From contig JAQNBH010000013.1 in the NCBI GenBank assembly GCA_028752905.1, positions 43,292,071 through 43,356,070 of the forward strand: a stretch of 64,000 bases of DNA, in the 5' to 3' direction. This document shows, in pieces, positions 21,476-32,824 of this stretch. The translations under genes and the position numbers were made by a program. Every line of letters starts with the position of its first letter. Position 1 is the stretch's first letter. A model generated the notes under the pieces. That model ran no database searches and was not told the DNA's origin. It saw nothing but the letters and a program-made list of their open reading frames with translations. This DNA is from Cladorhizidae sp. MBARI D1340-BT2. Its lineage: Eukaryota > Porifera > Demospongiae > Poecilosclerida > Cladorhizidae.

Positions 21476-21544
21476 ATGGCTGCTAGCAACCTTACCAGTG
21501 AAAAAGGGTGGCCTTGGAATTAGGAGTACAGTTCATATTGCACC

Positions 21545-21640
21545 ATCAACTACTTGATTTTGAGGGCTAGGAGTAGGGTTAAGGTGAGGGCCTGTCTAGT
21601 TGAGGTTATATCCTTGTCCTGGCTAGTTGAGGTTCTCTCC
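21545..21640. repeat. Two stray units of the 27-bp integrase minisatellite
   Basis: 'GTCTAGTTGAGGTTATATCC' followed by 'TTGTCCTGGCTAGTTGAGG', the same units as 11,700-11,795. They lie between two LINE fragments, so the junctions here are mosaic. Confidence 0.7.
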
Positions 21641-21699
21641 AGGATGATTTGATCCTCTTTCACACTTGTGAGATGTAATTAATATTAGTTCATGTATGT

Positions 21700-21990
21700 G
21701 TATCAGACTCAACCATAATAAGACAGAGCTTATCTGCCCCAATCCAACAACCAGAGGAATTGTTCTATCCGCCTTCCCAGGTCTACAAGTGGTGAACACT
21801 GACGATGCCACCCTTTTAGGGTCTCCGCTCGGGGATCCCAGGTGTGTGAACAAGTATATTGGTGAGAAAGTGAATGTTTTGAAGTTGATGGGGGACAGAA
21901 TTAAACGCCTACACTCTCATGATGTACTGGTATATTGCGCCAATCATTTGCTATTCCCAAGATGATGCACATCCTCAGGACCGCTCCTTG
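21700..21990 (+). pseudogene. LINE reverse transcriptase fragment (R2-like family), piece 2
   Basis: Plus frame with 'LNHNKTELICPNPTTRGI', 'DDATLLGSPLGD' and 'DRIKRLHSHDVL', then a frameshift into the same 'MMHILRTAPC' segment as piece 1. It keeps the middle part that piece 1 lacks. The shared end (21,350-21,390 and 21,958-21,998) indicates a local duplication. It is followed directly by two 43-bp units (21,998-22,085). Confidence 0.65.
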
Positions 21991-22085
21991 CTTTGCAGGA
22001 ACACCCCCACATGTCTGCATGGGTACAATATCCCCAGTCAGGAACACCCCCACATGTCTGCATGGGTACAATATCCCCAGTCATG

Positions 22086-22619
22086 GCAAATGAGGGCTTC
22101 GGAAATTATAGGGGGAGGGGCATATAGACACCTTGGCTTGGGGAGCATGACAAAATGGAGGCTGGCATTATCCAGAGTGAGAGTCCAAGGCTGAAGATGG
22201 CGAAGGTTCTGGAACATATGCTCTGTGAAGAAAGGTGTGAATGGAGACATCATTCTTGTCATGAGGAAGATGATGGAGCAGAGAGCCTGCATGGAGTGAA
22301 GACACTCCTCCATCCCGTGCTCTCCATGAGGGGGAGGGGAAGGCAGCGGAGGGTTGGTGAGAGGGACAAGATGGGGGATGGGAGGGTGGGGGAGGTGAGG
22401 GGGAGAGGTGTAGGAAGAGGAGGAGAGAGCAAGAGAGCAACAGAATTGAGGTTGGCGGAGGAGCAAGAGGTGGAGAGAGGAAGAACGTGAGAGAACCATC
22501 GTTGCAGGATGTACATACCATCTCTCTCCATTACCTTGATTCTCTTCCTGTTGAACCGGACGTACCAGTTAGTAAGTTGATATATGAACTTGACCAGTCG
22601 AGGTATGACGATGTAGACA
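22086..22619. other. Unassigned, purine-rich
   Basis: A GGGA/GAGG-rich stretch at 22,320-22,480 gives open frames on both strands through low complexity. No domain is seen. Confidence 0.4.
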
Positions 22620-22930
22620 CAGCCTGTCTGGATACTGTGTCAGCCAGCCTGGAGTAGACATGGTTACCATGACTGAGCTAAGTGGAACCAAGGTTGCATT
22701 CAAGCTAGACACTGGAGCAGAGGTGACCATAACCTCATCCCAGACATATATACCAATATATATATAGGTAAAGTGAAGCTTAACATCGCAAGAAAGAATT
22801 TACACACGCCTTCCTGTCAGTCCGTGGAAGTAGCAGGACAGCCCCTGGATATAGCAGGACAGCTCTGGGGCAATCTCACCTACAAAATATAGACAGTCAA
22901 TTAAACAACTATGTAGTCTTTGCTGTGGAG
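22620..22930 (+). pseudogene. Ty3/gypsy protease fragment (copy 2)
   Basis: The plus frame includes 'KLDTGAEVTITSSQTY', the D-T/S-G active site of a retropepsin, which cleaves the element polyprotein. The DNA matches 55,590-55,990, but here a TA-rich insertion follows the active site, only two 21-bp linker units are present and both ends are truncated. Not functional. Confidence 0.75.
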
Positions 22931-23199
22931 TGACTGAAATCAAACTTCCATCAATCAACAAAAATATATATTATTCTTAAACAGCTTAGTCAATGATATA
23001 TATATATTATACATTATATCATATTAATTTCAGTTGTTGTAGTGCAAAACACATCCTCGAGGATTCTCCAGGATCACAGAGCCATTCTTCCCTCCACTGA
23101 ATGCCTTAGGAGAGAGATTGCAGCAAGGCCCACCACGAGGAGGAGGCAGGGAGAGAGCAGACAGGGCAGATACATCCAACTCCTGCAGGTATTGAGTCA

Positions 23200-24110
23200 A
23201 CACTTCATGCAGCCATCACTTCCTAACAAACACTTCATGCAGCCATCACTTCCTAACAAACACTTCATGCAGCCATCACTTCCTAACAAACACTTCATGC
23301 AGCCATCACTTCCTAACAAACACTTCATGCAGCCATCACTTCCTAACAAACACTTCATGCAGCCATCACTTCCTAACAAACACTTCATGCAGCCATCACT
23401 TCCTAACAAACACTTCATGCAGCCATCACTTCCTAACAAATACTTCATGCAGCCATCACTTCCAACAAACACTTCATGCAGCCATCACTTCCTAACAAAC
23501 ACTTCATGCAGCCATCACTTCCTAACAAACACTTCATGCAGCCATCACTTCCTAACAAACACTTCATGCAGCCATCACTTCCTAACAAACACTTCATGCA
23601 GCCATCACTTCCTAACAAACACTTCATGCAGGCATCACTTCCTAACAAACACTTCATGCAGCCATCACTTCCTAACAAACACTTCATGCAGCCATCACTT
23701 CCTAACAAACACTTCATGCAGCCATCACTTCCTAACAAACACTTCATGCAGCCATCACTTCCTAACAAACACTTCATGCAGCCATCACTTCCTAACAAAC
23801 ACTTCATGCAGCCATCACTTCCTAACAAACACTTCATGCAGCCATCACTTCCTAACAAACAAACATCACTTCTTAACAAACACTTCATGCAGCCATCACT
23901 TCCTAACAAACACTTCATGCAGCCACCACTTCCTAACAAACACTTCATGCAGCCATCACTTCCTAACAAACACTTCATGCAGCCATCACTTCCTAGCAAA
24001 CACTTCATGCAGCCATCACTTCCTAACAAACACTTCATGCAGCCATCACTTCCCAACAAACACTTCATGAGCCATCACTTCCTAACAAATACTTCATGCA
24101 GTCATCACTT
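23200..24110. repeat. 30-bp minisatellite, copy 2 (about 30 units)
   Basis: Same unit and orientation as 18,360-18,940; one unit near 23,860 is rearranged (CAAACAAACATCACTTCTT). Part of the direct duplication. 22,931-23,199 upstream has nothing I recognise. Confidence 0.95.
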
Positions 24111-24863
24111 CCCAGAGTCAAGCATGTGTAGGGATATAAATAAATGTGGCCTGAAGTGCTTCAGCTCATACTCAACAAACACAAACTGAAATACTCACAG
24201 AAATAACTAAACGAATACTTTTCCCATATTTTTTTTTGGCGGATCCTGAGGACCTAATCTCACGAGCTAGTCGAAGAAGGAGCTGAAGTAGTGAATGCCA
24301 GGCTTGAGAGGCGAGCAAGGAGAAAGAAAAAGCTGGAGCATCTTCATGAACTGACTATGACCACTATCCTTTCCTGTCAGACTATGTCCACTATCCTTTC
24401 CTGTCAGTCATGCAGCCCATCCTCACCTGCCTGTGCAGCAATAAATACATAAATAAATAATAAATAAATAACAAATAAATAATTTTAAAAACTGGGGGGA
24501 GGGGGGGGGGGGGGTATGAGGGTCTATGGGGGAGGTGGTTTTTGAGGGGGGGGCGCTTGCAGGGTTTATCAGGGTTTTGAGGGTTATTGTTGGGTCCTAT
24601 TTCAGCTTGTATGCTATATATCTGGCAAGGGAACACATCAGCTATTAACCGTGCAGCCAATTCTCTCTTGCACAGCACAGCCAGGCCAATCTTGCTTCCA
24701 ATCTGCTGCCGGGTGCTATCTCGATCGCTTCTTCACTATGACGACCATTGTCGATTTACGTTAGCCTACATTATTTATGACACTTGACCCCTTCACACAA
24801 ACAAATATATTCTTATGAGTGAAGGAATGGTGAATAAATAAATAGGTACATCAATGATAGAAG

Positions 24864-24899
<36 letters not shown>

Positions 24900-25455
24900 G
24901 ATAGAAACATACACACATATATAGATACATAAATAGATATTAACATACATACATAGATAAAAACATACATATATGTAGAGAGATACAGTGTACATATAAA
25001 GATACATTCATAGATAGAACATATATATATGATAGAGGTATATACATAGAGAGATAGATAGATAGATAGATAGATACACCATGTGTGGTGTCAATACCAA
25101 TTCTCCATCACAAGCCCCTCCCTCCCTGCTAAGAGGTCACTTCGTTTGCCAATTACACAACCAAAATAACACGCCTCCCTCATTTCAAACATCACAAAAA
25201 AGTAAGGCCACACCGATCATCAAAACCAGACCCAGCCACTCACTTGCTCGGACATGTAAAATGTCTGTCTTGCATAGTTCAGGAGATTAGCACCAAAGGG
25301 GACCTTGGAAGCCACACCCTCTGAGGCACGAACATAGAAGTGGATGTCCTGCCTGACGTAGATCTTCATCAGCATATTAGCCAGCAGTAATCATGACAGA
25401 GAAGTGGAGAATGTGAGTCCCAATTTTCCACATTTTCAGGAGGAAGACGGTGTAA
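24111..25455 (+). repeat. Direct duplication unit, copy B
   Basis: Copy of 18,941-20,204 with small changes: a longer G run (about 24,496-24,514), a 30-bp internal duplication of the ACTATGxCCACTATCC segment near 24,355-24,395, and longer AT and GATA repeats (24,860-25,080). It is followed by two 43-bp units (25,460-25,540). No gene. Confidence 0.85.
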
Positions 25456-25719
25456 GCCCTTGCACCATGTCTGCATGGGTACAATATCCCCAGTCAGGAA
25501 CACCCCCACATGTCTGCGTGGGTACAATGTCCCCAGTCAGACACAACAACAAACAGTGCCCATTGCCTATTCCAAAGTAGCTCATTAGATGGAAATACAG
25601 TGTAACAACAGAGACAGTTAAAGATGAGACATACGGGAAGTTCTGAGTTTTGATATTTTTTTAAACGAGTGCCTGTGGATGTGGTGAAAACAAGTGGTAA
25701 TTAACAACAGGGGCCTGAA

Positions 25720-26035
25720 GACAACAGCAGCAGCAGCAACAACAACAACAACACCAACACCAACAACAACAACAACACCAACAACACCAAAACCAACACC
25801 AACAACACAACACCACCAACACCAACACCACCAACAATACCAACAACACCAACACCAACAACACCAACAACACCAACAACACCAACACCAACACCACCAA
25901 CACCAACACCAACAACACCAACACTAACAACACCAACACCAACAACACCAACAACACCAACACCAACAACACCACCAACACCAACACCAACACCAACAAC
26001 ACCAACACCAACACCAACAACAACAATAATAATAC
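25720..26035. repeat. (AAC)/(ACC) trinucleotide microsatellite
   Basis: Interleaved CAA and CCA triplets. It reads as poly-Thr/Gln/Val frames on both strands that are not genes. Confidence 0.95.
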
Positions 26036-26384
26036 TAAGAGATATCGACAACAACAATACACACACACATACAAAGCTAAACCAACGTCCCATAATTATT
26101 ATAGTACTCCATATTCTAGCACACATAACAACTGACCTCTTGGATCAGCAAGCTGTAAAGACAGCAAGTTCTCACCCACTGGGTTCTCCAACAAACAATG
26201 GCCATAAACTTGTCACCCATAGTGCTCCTGAACCTTGACCCCAGAATAGTGGCCAAATTGATGTAGGCAGTCTTGATGATGTCATCAGTTGAAGGGAGTG
26301 AATATGTGGGCTGTGCAGATGTGTTGCCATTGGCGATGACCCACATCTTGAGATGCTCCATCAAGGCCTTTCATCTACATCTAC
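26036..26384. other. Unassigned; one possible minus-strand exon
   Basis: A minus-strand frame (26,116-26,364) of mixed composition begins after an AG and has a possible GTGAGA donor near 26,177. I do not recognise the peptide and no neighbouring exon supports it. Confidence 0.25.
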
Positions 26385-26547
26385 ACAATAATAACAATAA
26401 CAATAACAATAACAATAATAGTAATAATAATTATAATAATAACAACAATAATAATAATAATAATAAAAACATTAATAACAATAACAATAATAATAGCACT
26501 AATAATAAGCATTAATATAAGTATTAATAATAATAATAATAATAATA

Positions 26548-26632
<85 letters not shown>

Positions 26633-26745
26633 TCACTAATAACAATAATAATAACAACAACAACAACAACACCAACAACAACAACAACAACACCAACAAC
26701 AATAATACTACTACTACTACTACTACTAATAATAATAATAAAACC
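26385..26745. repeat. (AAT)/(AAC) trinucleotide microsatellite
   Basis: Nearly pure triplet repeats ending in (ACT)n and AAT just before the RT fragment at 26,755. Confidence 0.95.
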
Positions 26746-26754
26746 TCCACCACT

Positions 26755-27305
26755 CCCAATCAAATTGATGGAGTTATTAACACAACTATCGGGAGCAAAG
26801 TTATTTAGCAAACTCGACGCTGACTTGGGATTCTGGCAGATAGCCTTGGCAGAGGAGTGGCAACTACTCACAACATTCATAACAGCATTTGGAAGGGACG
26901 CCTTCAACAAACTCCCCTTTGGTATATGTAGTGCACACAAGTACTTCCAAAAGCAGGTGAGTGAAATACTGTCCGGACTAGAGGGAGTTATCTGCTTTAT
27001 GGATGGTGTGCTCGTGTTTGGGGAAGACTAAACAGAACATGATACTAGATTGCCAGCAGCACTCCAAAGGATAGCAGATGCTGGGGGAACATCCAACAAA
27101 GACAAGTGCAAATTTCTTCAACCAAAAATGACATTCCTCGGACATCTCATTGGTCAACAATGAATACAACCACACCCCTCAAAGACGACAGCCACTGCCA
27201 AGATGAAGGCACCAGAGAGCATGCCCGAGCTGCTCGGGCACTTCATGGGGATGGTAAACCAGCTGGGAAGATTCCCCCCCCCCCCCATCTAGTGGATCTG
27301 ACATG
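26755..27305 (+). pseudogene. Ty3/gypsy reverse transcriptase fragment
   Basis: The plus frame reads 'LSGAKLFSKLDADLGFWQIA' (first catalytic Asp), 'FNKLPFGI' and 'FMDGVLVFGED'. In the last box the usual second Asp (MDD) is Gly, so the polymerase would be inactive even without the stops that follow. After a frameshift, 'KCKFLQPKMTFLGHLI' and 'GMVNQLG' mark the thumb and connection. A C run (27,274-27,287) disrupts the end. The fragment lies between a microsatellite and the RNase H-integrase remnant. Confidence 0.85.
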
Positions 27306-27935
27306 ACCCACAGCAGACATCTTGTCAAGAGACCCAACAGATTCTGACATGAGTGAACAAGCAGCAGAACCTACTTGTACAGTTGTCATGAACTACTGCT
27401 GCAATGGCTGGCCACACAAAAGGAAAGTCAAGCAGGCAGTCAAACCCTGCTTACAAGACTGCGGAGAACTTGCTATTGGGCAAGGTCTCCAACTCCATAG
27501 ATGCAGGCTAGTGGCTCCAAGAAATCTGCACAATCAAAGACTCCAGAAGCTGCAGTTCAGTCACCATGGCATGCAGCATCAACGAGCAAGGTCATCAGTG
27601 TGGAGGCTGGGACTTCTCAAGACATAAACACCTGGTGAAGGTATGTGAGCATGTGCAGAGGAATTCACTCCCAGAAGTGGGCCACTCATCACATTCAGGC
27701 TACCAGCCTAGACGGTGGCTGAAGCCTCTGCCAAGTGTTTATGAAAATGAATGAGCATACCAGAAGAGATCCTGACGGATCAATGATCTAACTTTTGTTC
27801 GAACCTGATGTCCTCAGTGTTCGACCTGCTGAAGATAAAGCACATCAGGACTACTCCATAACACCCACAGACAGATGGAATGTTGGAACAATTCCATGTA
27901 ACCCTGAAAGCCTAGCTGAGGAAGACAGCTAGCCA
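27306..27935 (+). pseudogene. Ty3/gypsy RNase H-integrase linker and integrase remnant (right)
   Basis: Broken plus frames: 'LSRDPTDSDMSEQ' (linker), 'GWPHKRKVKQAVKP', an H2C2-like zinc region around 27,480-27,640, and from 27,695 the distal core ending near 'HPQTDGMLEQF' (about 27,860-27,900). The stretch from 27,695 on matches 11,820-12,012 inverted; the part before does not. The right arm of palindrome 1 therefore begins within this integrase. Confidence 0.75.
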
Positions 27936-27939
27936 GACC

Positions 27940-28960
27940 AGGACAGACCTCAACTAACCAGGACAAGGAGAGAACCTCAACTAGCCAGGACAAGGTCAGA
28001 CCTCAACTAACCAGGACAAGGAGAGAACCTCAACTAGCCAGGACCGGACAGACCTCAACTAGCCAGGACAAGGAGAGAACCTCAACTAGCCAGGACAAGG
28101 AGAGAACCTCAACTAGCCAGGACAAGGAGAGAACCTCAACTAGCCAGGACAAGGAGAGAACCTCAACTAGCCAGGACAAGGAGAGAACCTCAACTAGCCA
28201 GGACAAGGAGAGAACCTCAACTAGCCAGGACAAGGATATAACCTCACCCAGCCAGGACAAGGATATAACCTCAACTAGCCAGGACAAAGAGAGAACCTCA
28301 ACTAGCCAGGACAAGGAGAGAACCTCAACTAGCCAGGACAAGGAGAGAACCTCAACTAGCCAGGACAAGGAGAGAACCTCAACTAGCCAGGACAAGGAGA
28401 GAACCTCAACTAGCCAGGACAAGGAGAGAACCTTAACTAGCCAGGACAAGGAGAGAACCTCAACTAGCCAGGACAAGGAGAGAACCTCAACTAGCCAAGG
28501 CAAGGAGAGAACCTCAACTAGCCAGGACAAGGAGAGAACCTCAACTAGCCAGGACAAGGAGAGAACCTCAACTAGCCAGGACAAGGATATAACCTCACCC
28601 AGCCAGGACAAGGATATAACCTCAACTAGCCAGGACAAAGAGAGAACCTCAACTAGCCAGGACAAGGAGAGAACCTCAACTAGCCAGGACAAGGAGAGAA
28701 CCTCAACTAGCCAGGACAAGGAGAGAACCTCAACTAGCCAGGACAAGGAGAGAACCTCAACTAGCCAGGACAAGGAGAGAACCTTAACTAGCCAGGACAA
28801 GGAGAGAACCTCAACTAGCCAGGACAAGGAGAGAACCTCAACTAGCCAAGGCAAGGAGAGAACCTCAACTAGCCAGGACAAGGAGAGAACCTCAACTAGC
28901 CAGGACAAGGAGAGAACCTCAACTAGCCAGGACAAGTAGAGAACCTCAACTAGGCCTGAC
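27940..28960. repeat. 27-bp minisatellite from integrase coding sequence, expanded (about 35 units)
   Basis: Unit 'CAACTAGCCAGGACAAGGAG' plus AGAACCT, period 27 bp (nine codons). Variant blocks repeat in step: 'CAAGGATATAACCTCACCC' occurs at 28,231 and 28,582, exactly 351 bp or 13 units apart, so a 13-unit block was duplicated. The left arm has only three or four units (11,700-11,795). Confidence 0.95.
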
Positions 28961-29977
28961 TAACCAAGTCAAGGTTAGAACTTCAGCCTTACCTGCATGC
29001 CTCTATAGACAACCTAAATTACACTCAAGACCACAATGCCCTCACTCTAAACAGTCCTCCCTCCAATCATATACTAACCCACATCCAAGTTCACACTGTA
29101 ATGAACCCGACCTCTGCTAACACCCAGGAGGGGCTGTACCACCCTGCTGCATACCAATCCTATAGTAGCCAGGGTCAATTGGCGATGGAGAAGGCAAGGG
29201 TCAGAGTGCAAACAAGGAGTGATTAGTCAAAGCTCACCCTTTACCAACTGGGATAGTGTCTGGAGACAGCAGCATTGGAAATCTAATATCCAACAAGGTA
29301 ATTAAAGTTATGCACAAATACCTAATTAGCCCTCCTAACACTCCTGTGATTATTGGACTAGGAATGTGTATTACTTTGCACGGATGTTCAAGTGCCTTAT
29401 TGCAATGAGTTAACAATTGGTAAAGATTCTTGCCTAAAAATCTGCCAGGTCAGGCATATTTAAGGAGAGGTGAGGATCAAGACTAATTAGTACCTGTTAA
29501 TTTTGTCAACTAGTAGCTGTAACTATACTACTAAGTTCTGCCATCAACTACTTGATTTTGACTTGTAGAACATCAGTACTCTTCCTCCCTAATCATGGTC
29601 ATCACTCGTGTTTCTATATATTATATGTACTGTCAAGTGATAATAAATACTAGTGGGTGCTAATTAGTGCACACTTGTCTCTGCCCACAGCCTTCAAGAA
29701 GGTCAGTCAGTCAGCCAGTGATTGCTGGGAGAATTTATATCCAAGAGGCCTCCACCTGGCGAAGATGAGGGCAGGAGACCTCCCTCCACCACATCCTGAG
29801 GGGGAGGGATCACAGGCTGCTAGGCCACACCCATAATCATTATTTTAATTGGAAGTTTCCTTCTGGACAAAGGAAGTCTTCAACTCTTACAAGTTCCATT
29901 ATCTGTTGTGAGTGGAGTACAATAAAAGCTTCATTGAATCATGCATTATAATTCATCAACTAATTGCCAACAGAAAA
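28961..29977. other. Non-coding part of right arm, downstream of TRIM pseudogene
   Basis: Matches 10,188-11,700 without the foldback element. The intact TTAA target is at 29,460-29,463. An extra segment of about 145 bp (29,276-29,417), bounded by ATTGG, is absent from the left arm. Confidence 0.7.
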
Positions 29978-32190
29978 CTAAAATATATCAATGCCCAAGT
30001 TACTAGCATACACAAACCCATCTTGATCTACACACACACCCCTATAGTATCCAGCACCAAATGAGGTGACATAGTCTCCCTCAGTGGTGAACACTACTAT
30101 CTTACATACACTATCATCTGCCACATACACATACTGACCAGCTACACACACACCACGTGGAGACTTCCACCTCTTCACACCATCCTCATCACCCAAAGGA
30201 GCGTAGGAATGCACCATCATTACTGAAGACTTGAATACTAGAGCTCCCAGGACTACTGACGTACATGTTTTGATGACTGTCAGGAGATAGGCCCCACAAA
30301 TTGTTTTTATCTGCACCAACAATCTGTCTCACATATTTCAGTTCTCTATCGTACACCATGATCCTACCTCCAATGCCATCTTCAGTAACCATCACTTCAT
30401 CTCCAACTACTGCAACATCGAAATGTCCTGGACCTTCCACTTGCTGGACTCTGTGCACTTGAACCTTGCTGCAGTTCTTGTTCGACTTGAAGATTTGATT
30501 AGTGTCTGCATCAATGAAATAGATGTTGTCTTCACTGTCTACAGCAATACCTTGTAAATGTTTAAATTTATGTTCCGAGTGATTGATACTTCTCAATCTT
30601 TTCCCCTCTCTATCCAACACAACGACATCTCCTCCATATTCAGCGACTATACTCTCACCCACGGAGTTGACAGTGATACCTCTGGGCCTTGTTACACCAC
30701 CCCACACTTTGACAGGCTTGTCTAGTTGAGTGGGTGAGATGGGGACAAGCACAGGGAAGGGACTGCCTGCTACTTGATGCCCGTCCAATGAGATCGTAAG
30801 TTCGTGTCGTCCACGGTGAGTGGGTGTGAATTGGATGCGATATTTGTCGGCTCCAATTTCTTTGGTGCTGGATTTGATGTGAGCTCCACTGTGCAGACAC
30901 TTCATATGGCAGTCTATTGGAACAGCACGTGTTGATGGCTTGTTGCCACAGAGTTGAGTGGTGCACAAGACCACTTCCGATAACTTCCCAGTCTCAGCCT
31001 TGCTGGACACAGTGTTGATGACTAGAGTGATGGGAAGTCCAGTTATCTTAGCCTGGGTCTGGAGGAGCTGCTCCAGGGCCTCAGCACAGCTCACCTCCAC
31101 CGCTACATCAACCTCCTCCATTGGCGTAAGCTTCTGCCCGGGCTTGTTGCTGTCTTCAAATATTTTTCGCTGGATCACACTCTCCATCTCAGCATGTGTG
31201 CACATGACCTCATCGTTGGAACAATGCTTCACACACTGCTCGGTGTAGTCCACAATGCTCTGCATCTCTGCAAGGGAAATGGAAATGTCATCCTTTTGTC
31301 CTTCTAGCTTCTCCATTTTTTCAGACACTCTCTTTTTGGCCTCCTCTAACATCTTCTGTTTGTGCCTTTCAATGATAGCGTGCAGCTCCTCGAAGGACTT
31401 CCCGATGGTGTTGGCTACAGACTCTCCCTGGGCTGCTAGCTCAGATTCCGTGGACTTTATCTCTTCAACAGCACAAGAGAGATTGGCTGCCACGTTTCTC
31501 AGAGGCCTCAAGCTCTCCATCAGCTCTTTTCTCTTCTTCTCAGCTGCTAAGTTGGTGAAGTCAAAGAGGTGGTCCCTGTGGTCCTTTAGTGTGCAGTCAC
31601 GACAAATTAACACGACAAATTAATACATCAAAGCAGAACAGCTTGAGCGACTTTGTGTGAAGTTGGCACTTCTTAGCAACACGATCTTTGGGGAGGATGT
31701 CTTTAGCTCTCTCCTTCTTCACCTCATCCAAAGAGATCACTTCATGGCCATCAAATAGAGCTGCCATCCTCAGATGTGCCTCCACGCATTTCTCACATAT
31801 GAACTTGTCGCATTGTCTGCAAAAAGATTCAGCTTTGAGTTAAGAGGTGGTGCATATCTCACACTCCACCTCCTCCTTGCTAAGAGCTCTCTTCTGCTTG
31901 GCATACAGTTCTTTGAGGCTGTTGATATGGAAAGCCGTTTTGAGGATGTCTTCATTGCCCTCAGGCAGGGTGGTTTCATGGCAACACTCTGGGCAAGGGA
32001 AAGGCTGGTCTTTGCCTGTCCTGAGGGCTAGCTTGAGGATGCAGTGCTTGCAGTAGCAATGGAGGCAAGGGACGGCCTTGGGTAGAGTGTAGTGCTCCTG
32101 GCAGATGGAACATGTGATCTCCTTCTCTAACTCCATCAAATACTTCTCTGCATCCTCCATGTCTCGTGCATCCTCCATGTCTCTAGCCAT
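29978..32190 (-). pseudogene. TRIM-NHL pseudogene, inverted copy
   Basis: Same architecture as the gene at 7,989-10,187. Breaks: a stop at codon 117 (31,840-31,842) inside B-box 1; a 6-nt loss plus a 13-nt duplication in B-box 2 (about 31,598-31,640) that removes zinc ligands and shifts the frame; and a 1-nt loss in the NHL domain (about 30,195). The start region carries a short tandem duplication (MEDARDMEDA). The remaining frames are otherwise open, with 'LICRDC', the coiled coil, filamin and most NHL repeats still readable, so inactivation is fairly recent. The right copy cannot make a full-length protein; a RING-only peptide of 116 residues is possible but unproven. Confidence 0.9.
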
Positions 32191-32287
32191 GGTTGCAATG
32201 TTTAGAGAGAACTAGTAGTTGAGAAACACTTTAGATACAGAACTTCAGCAGACACAAGAGCTACAACAGTGCAAATCGGGTGTGGCC

Positions 32288-32296
32288 TTAATTATA
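32288..32296 (-). promoter_or_regulatory. TATA-like element upstream of TRIM pseudogene
   Basis: Inverted copy of the TATAATTAA at 7,879-7,887, about 100 nt upstream of the pseudogene start. Confidence 0.2.
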
Positions 32297-32454
32297 TTCA
32301 TGAGTGGTGATGTAATGCTGCACCCACAAAAGAGGGTGTGTCATCTGGTATTGCACATGTGCAGAGACAAGACTGGGATTGTGTCACATGTTGGTAGTAA
32401 GGCAGTACTACACATAAGATGTGTAATTATATTATAGTCTCAACTTTCTTTGAT

Positions 32455-32695
32455 GCTGTAGAGAGAGGAGAGTGGTAGTCATGCAGCCATACATATGTAT
32501 TGCCCAAGCAGATAAGGAGAACTCTCCCAGGCCTACTGCACACTACATGTCCCATGCCCTCCACCAGACCTGATTCAGGTGTAGCCTAGGAAACACACTG
32601 GTGTGTGTATGTGGGCTAGTAGCCACAAGGGAGAGCCTTTTTGTCTCCAAACAGGTGGTGAGATATATGGGGGTAGAGCTCTCTCTCTCTCTTCA
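32455..32695. repeat. Direct repeat pair in right arm, inner copy
   Basis: Counterpart of 5,975-6,208. It contains the empty site (CTGTAG on this strand) of the hAT-like element. The outer copy is at 34,440-34,660; the two bracket the LINE-bearing segment. Confidence 0.7.
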
Positions 32696-32824
32696 TTATT
32701 ATATAACTTGCCCCTCGAGTTGTCCTCACAGAAAATAGCTCAAGCAATACAGAACACCGTCCACCTGCCGGCCCTACGCTATCCACGGCTGCTCTGCCAG
32801 CCACACATGATGGACACTAGGATT

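Noticed and set aside
22155..22531. Purine-rich frames of about 110 codons on both strands
   Set aside because: Low-complexity GGGA/GAGG sequence with no stop codons by composition.
18360..24110. Possible CRISPR arrays
   Set aside because: Repeats are contiguous with no unique spacers, and the genome is metazoan.
23042..24189. Long frames MQPSLPNKHF / TNTSCSHHFL
   Set aside because: 30-bp array read through in several frames and on both strands.
26116..26364. 82-codon minus-strand frame of protein-like composition
   Set aside because: Could be an exon, but I recognise no family and see no partner exon; left as unassigned.
28030..28935. 301-codon minus-strand frame SWLVEVLSL
   Set aside because: The 27-bp array on the strand opposite to the integrase frame it came from.
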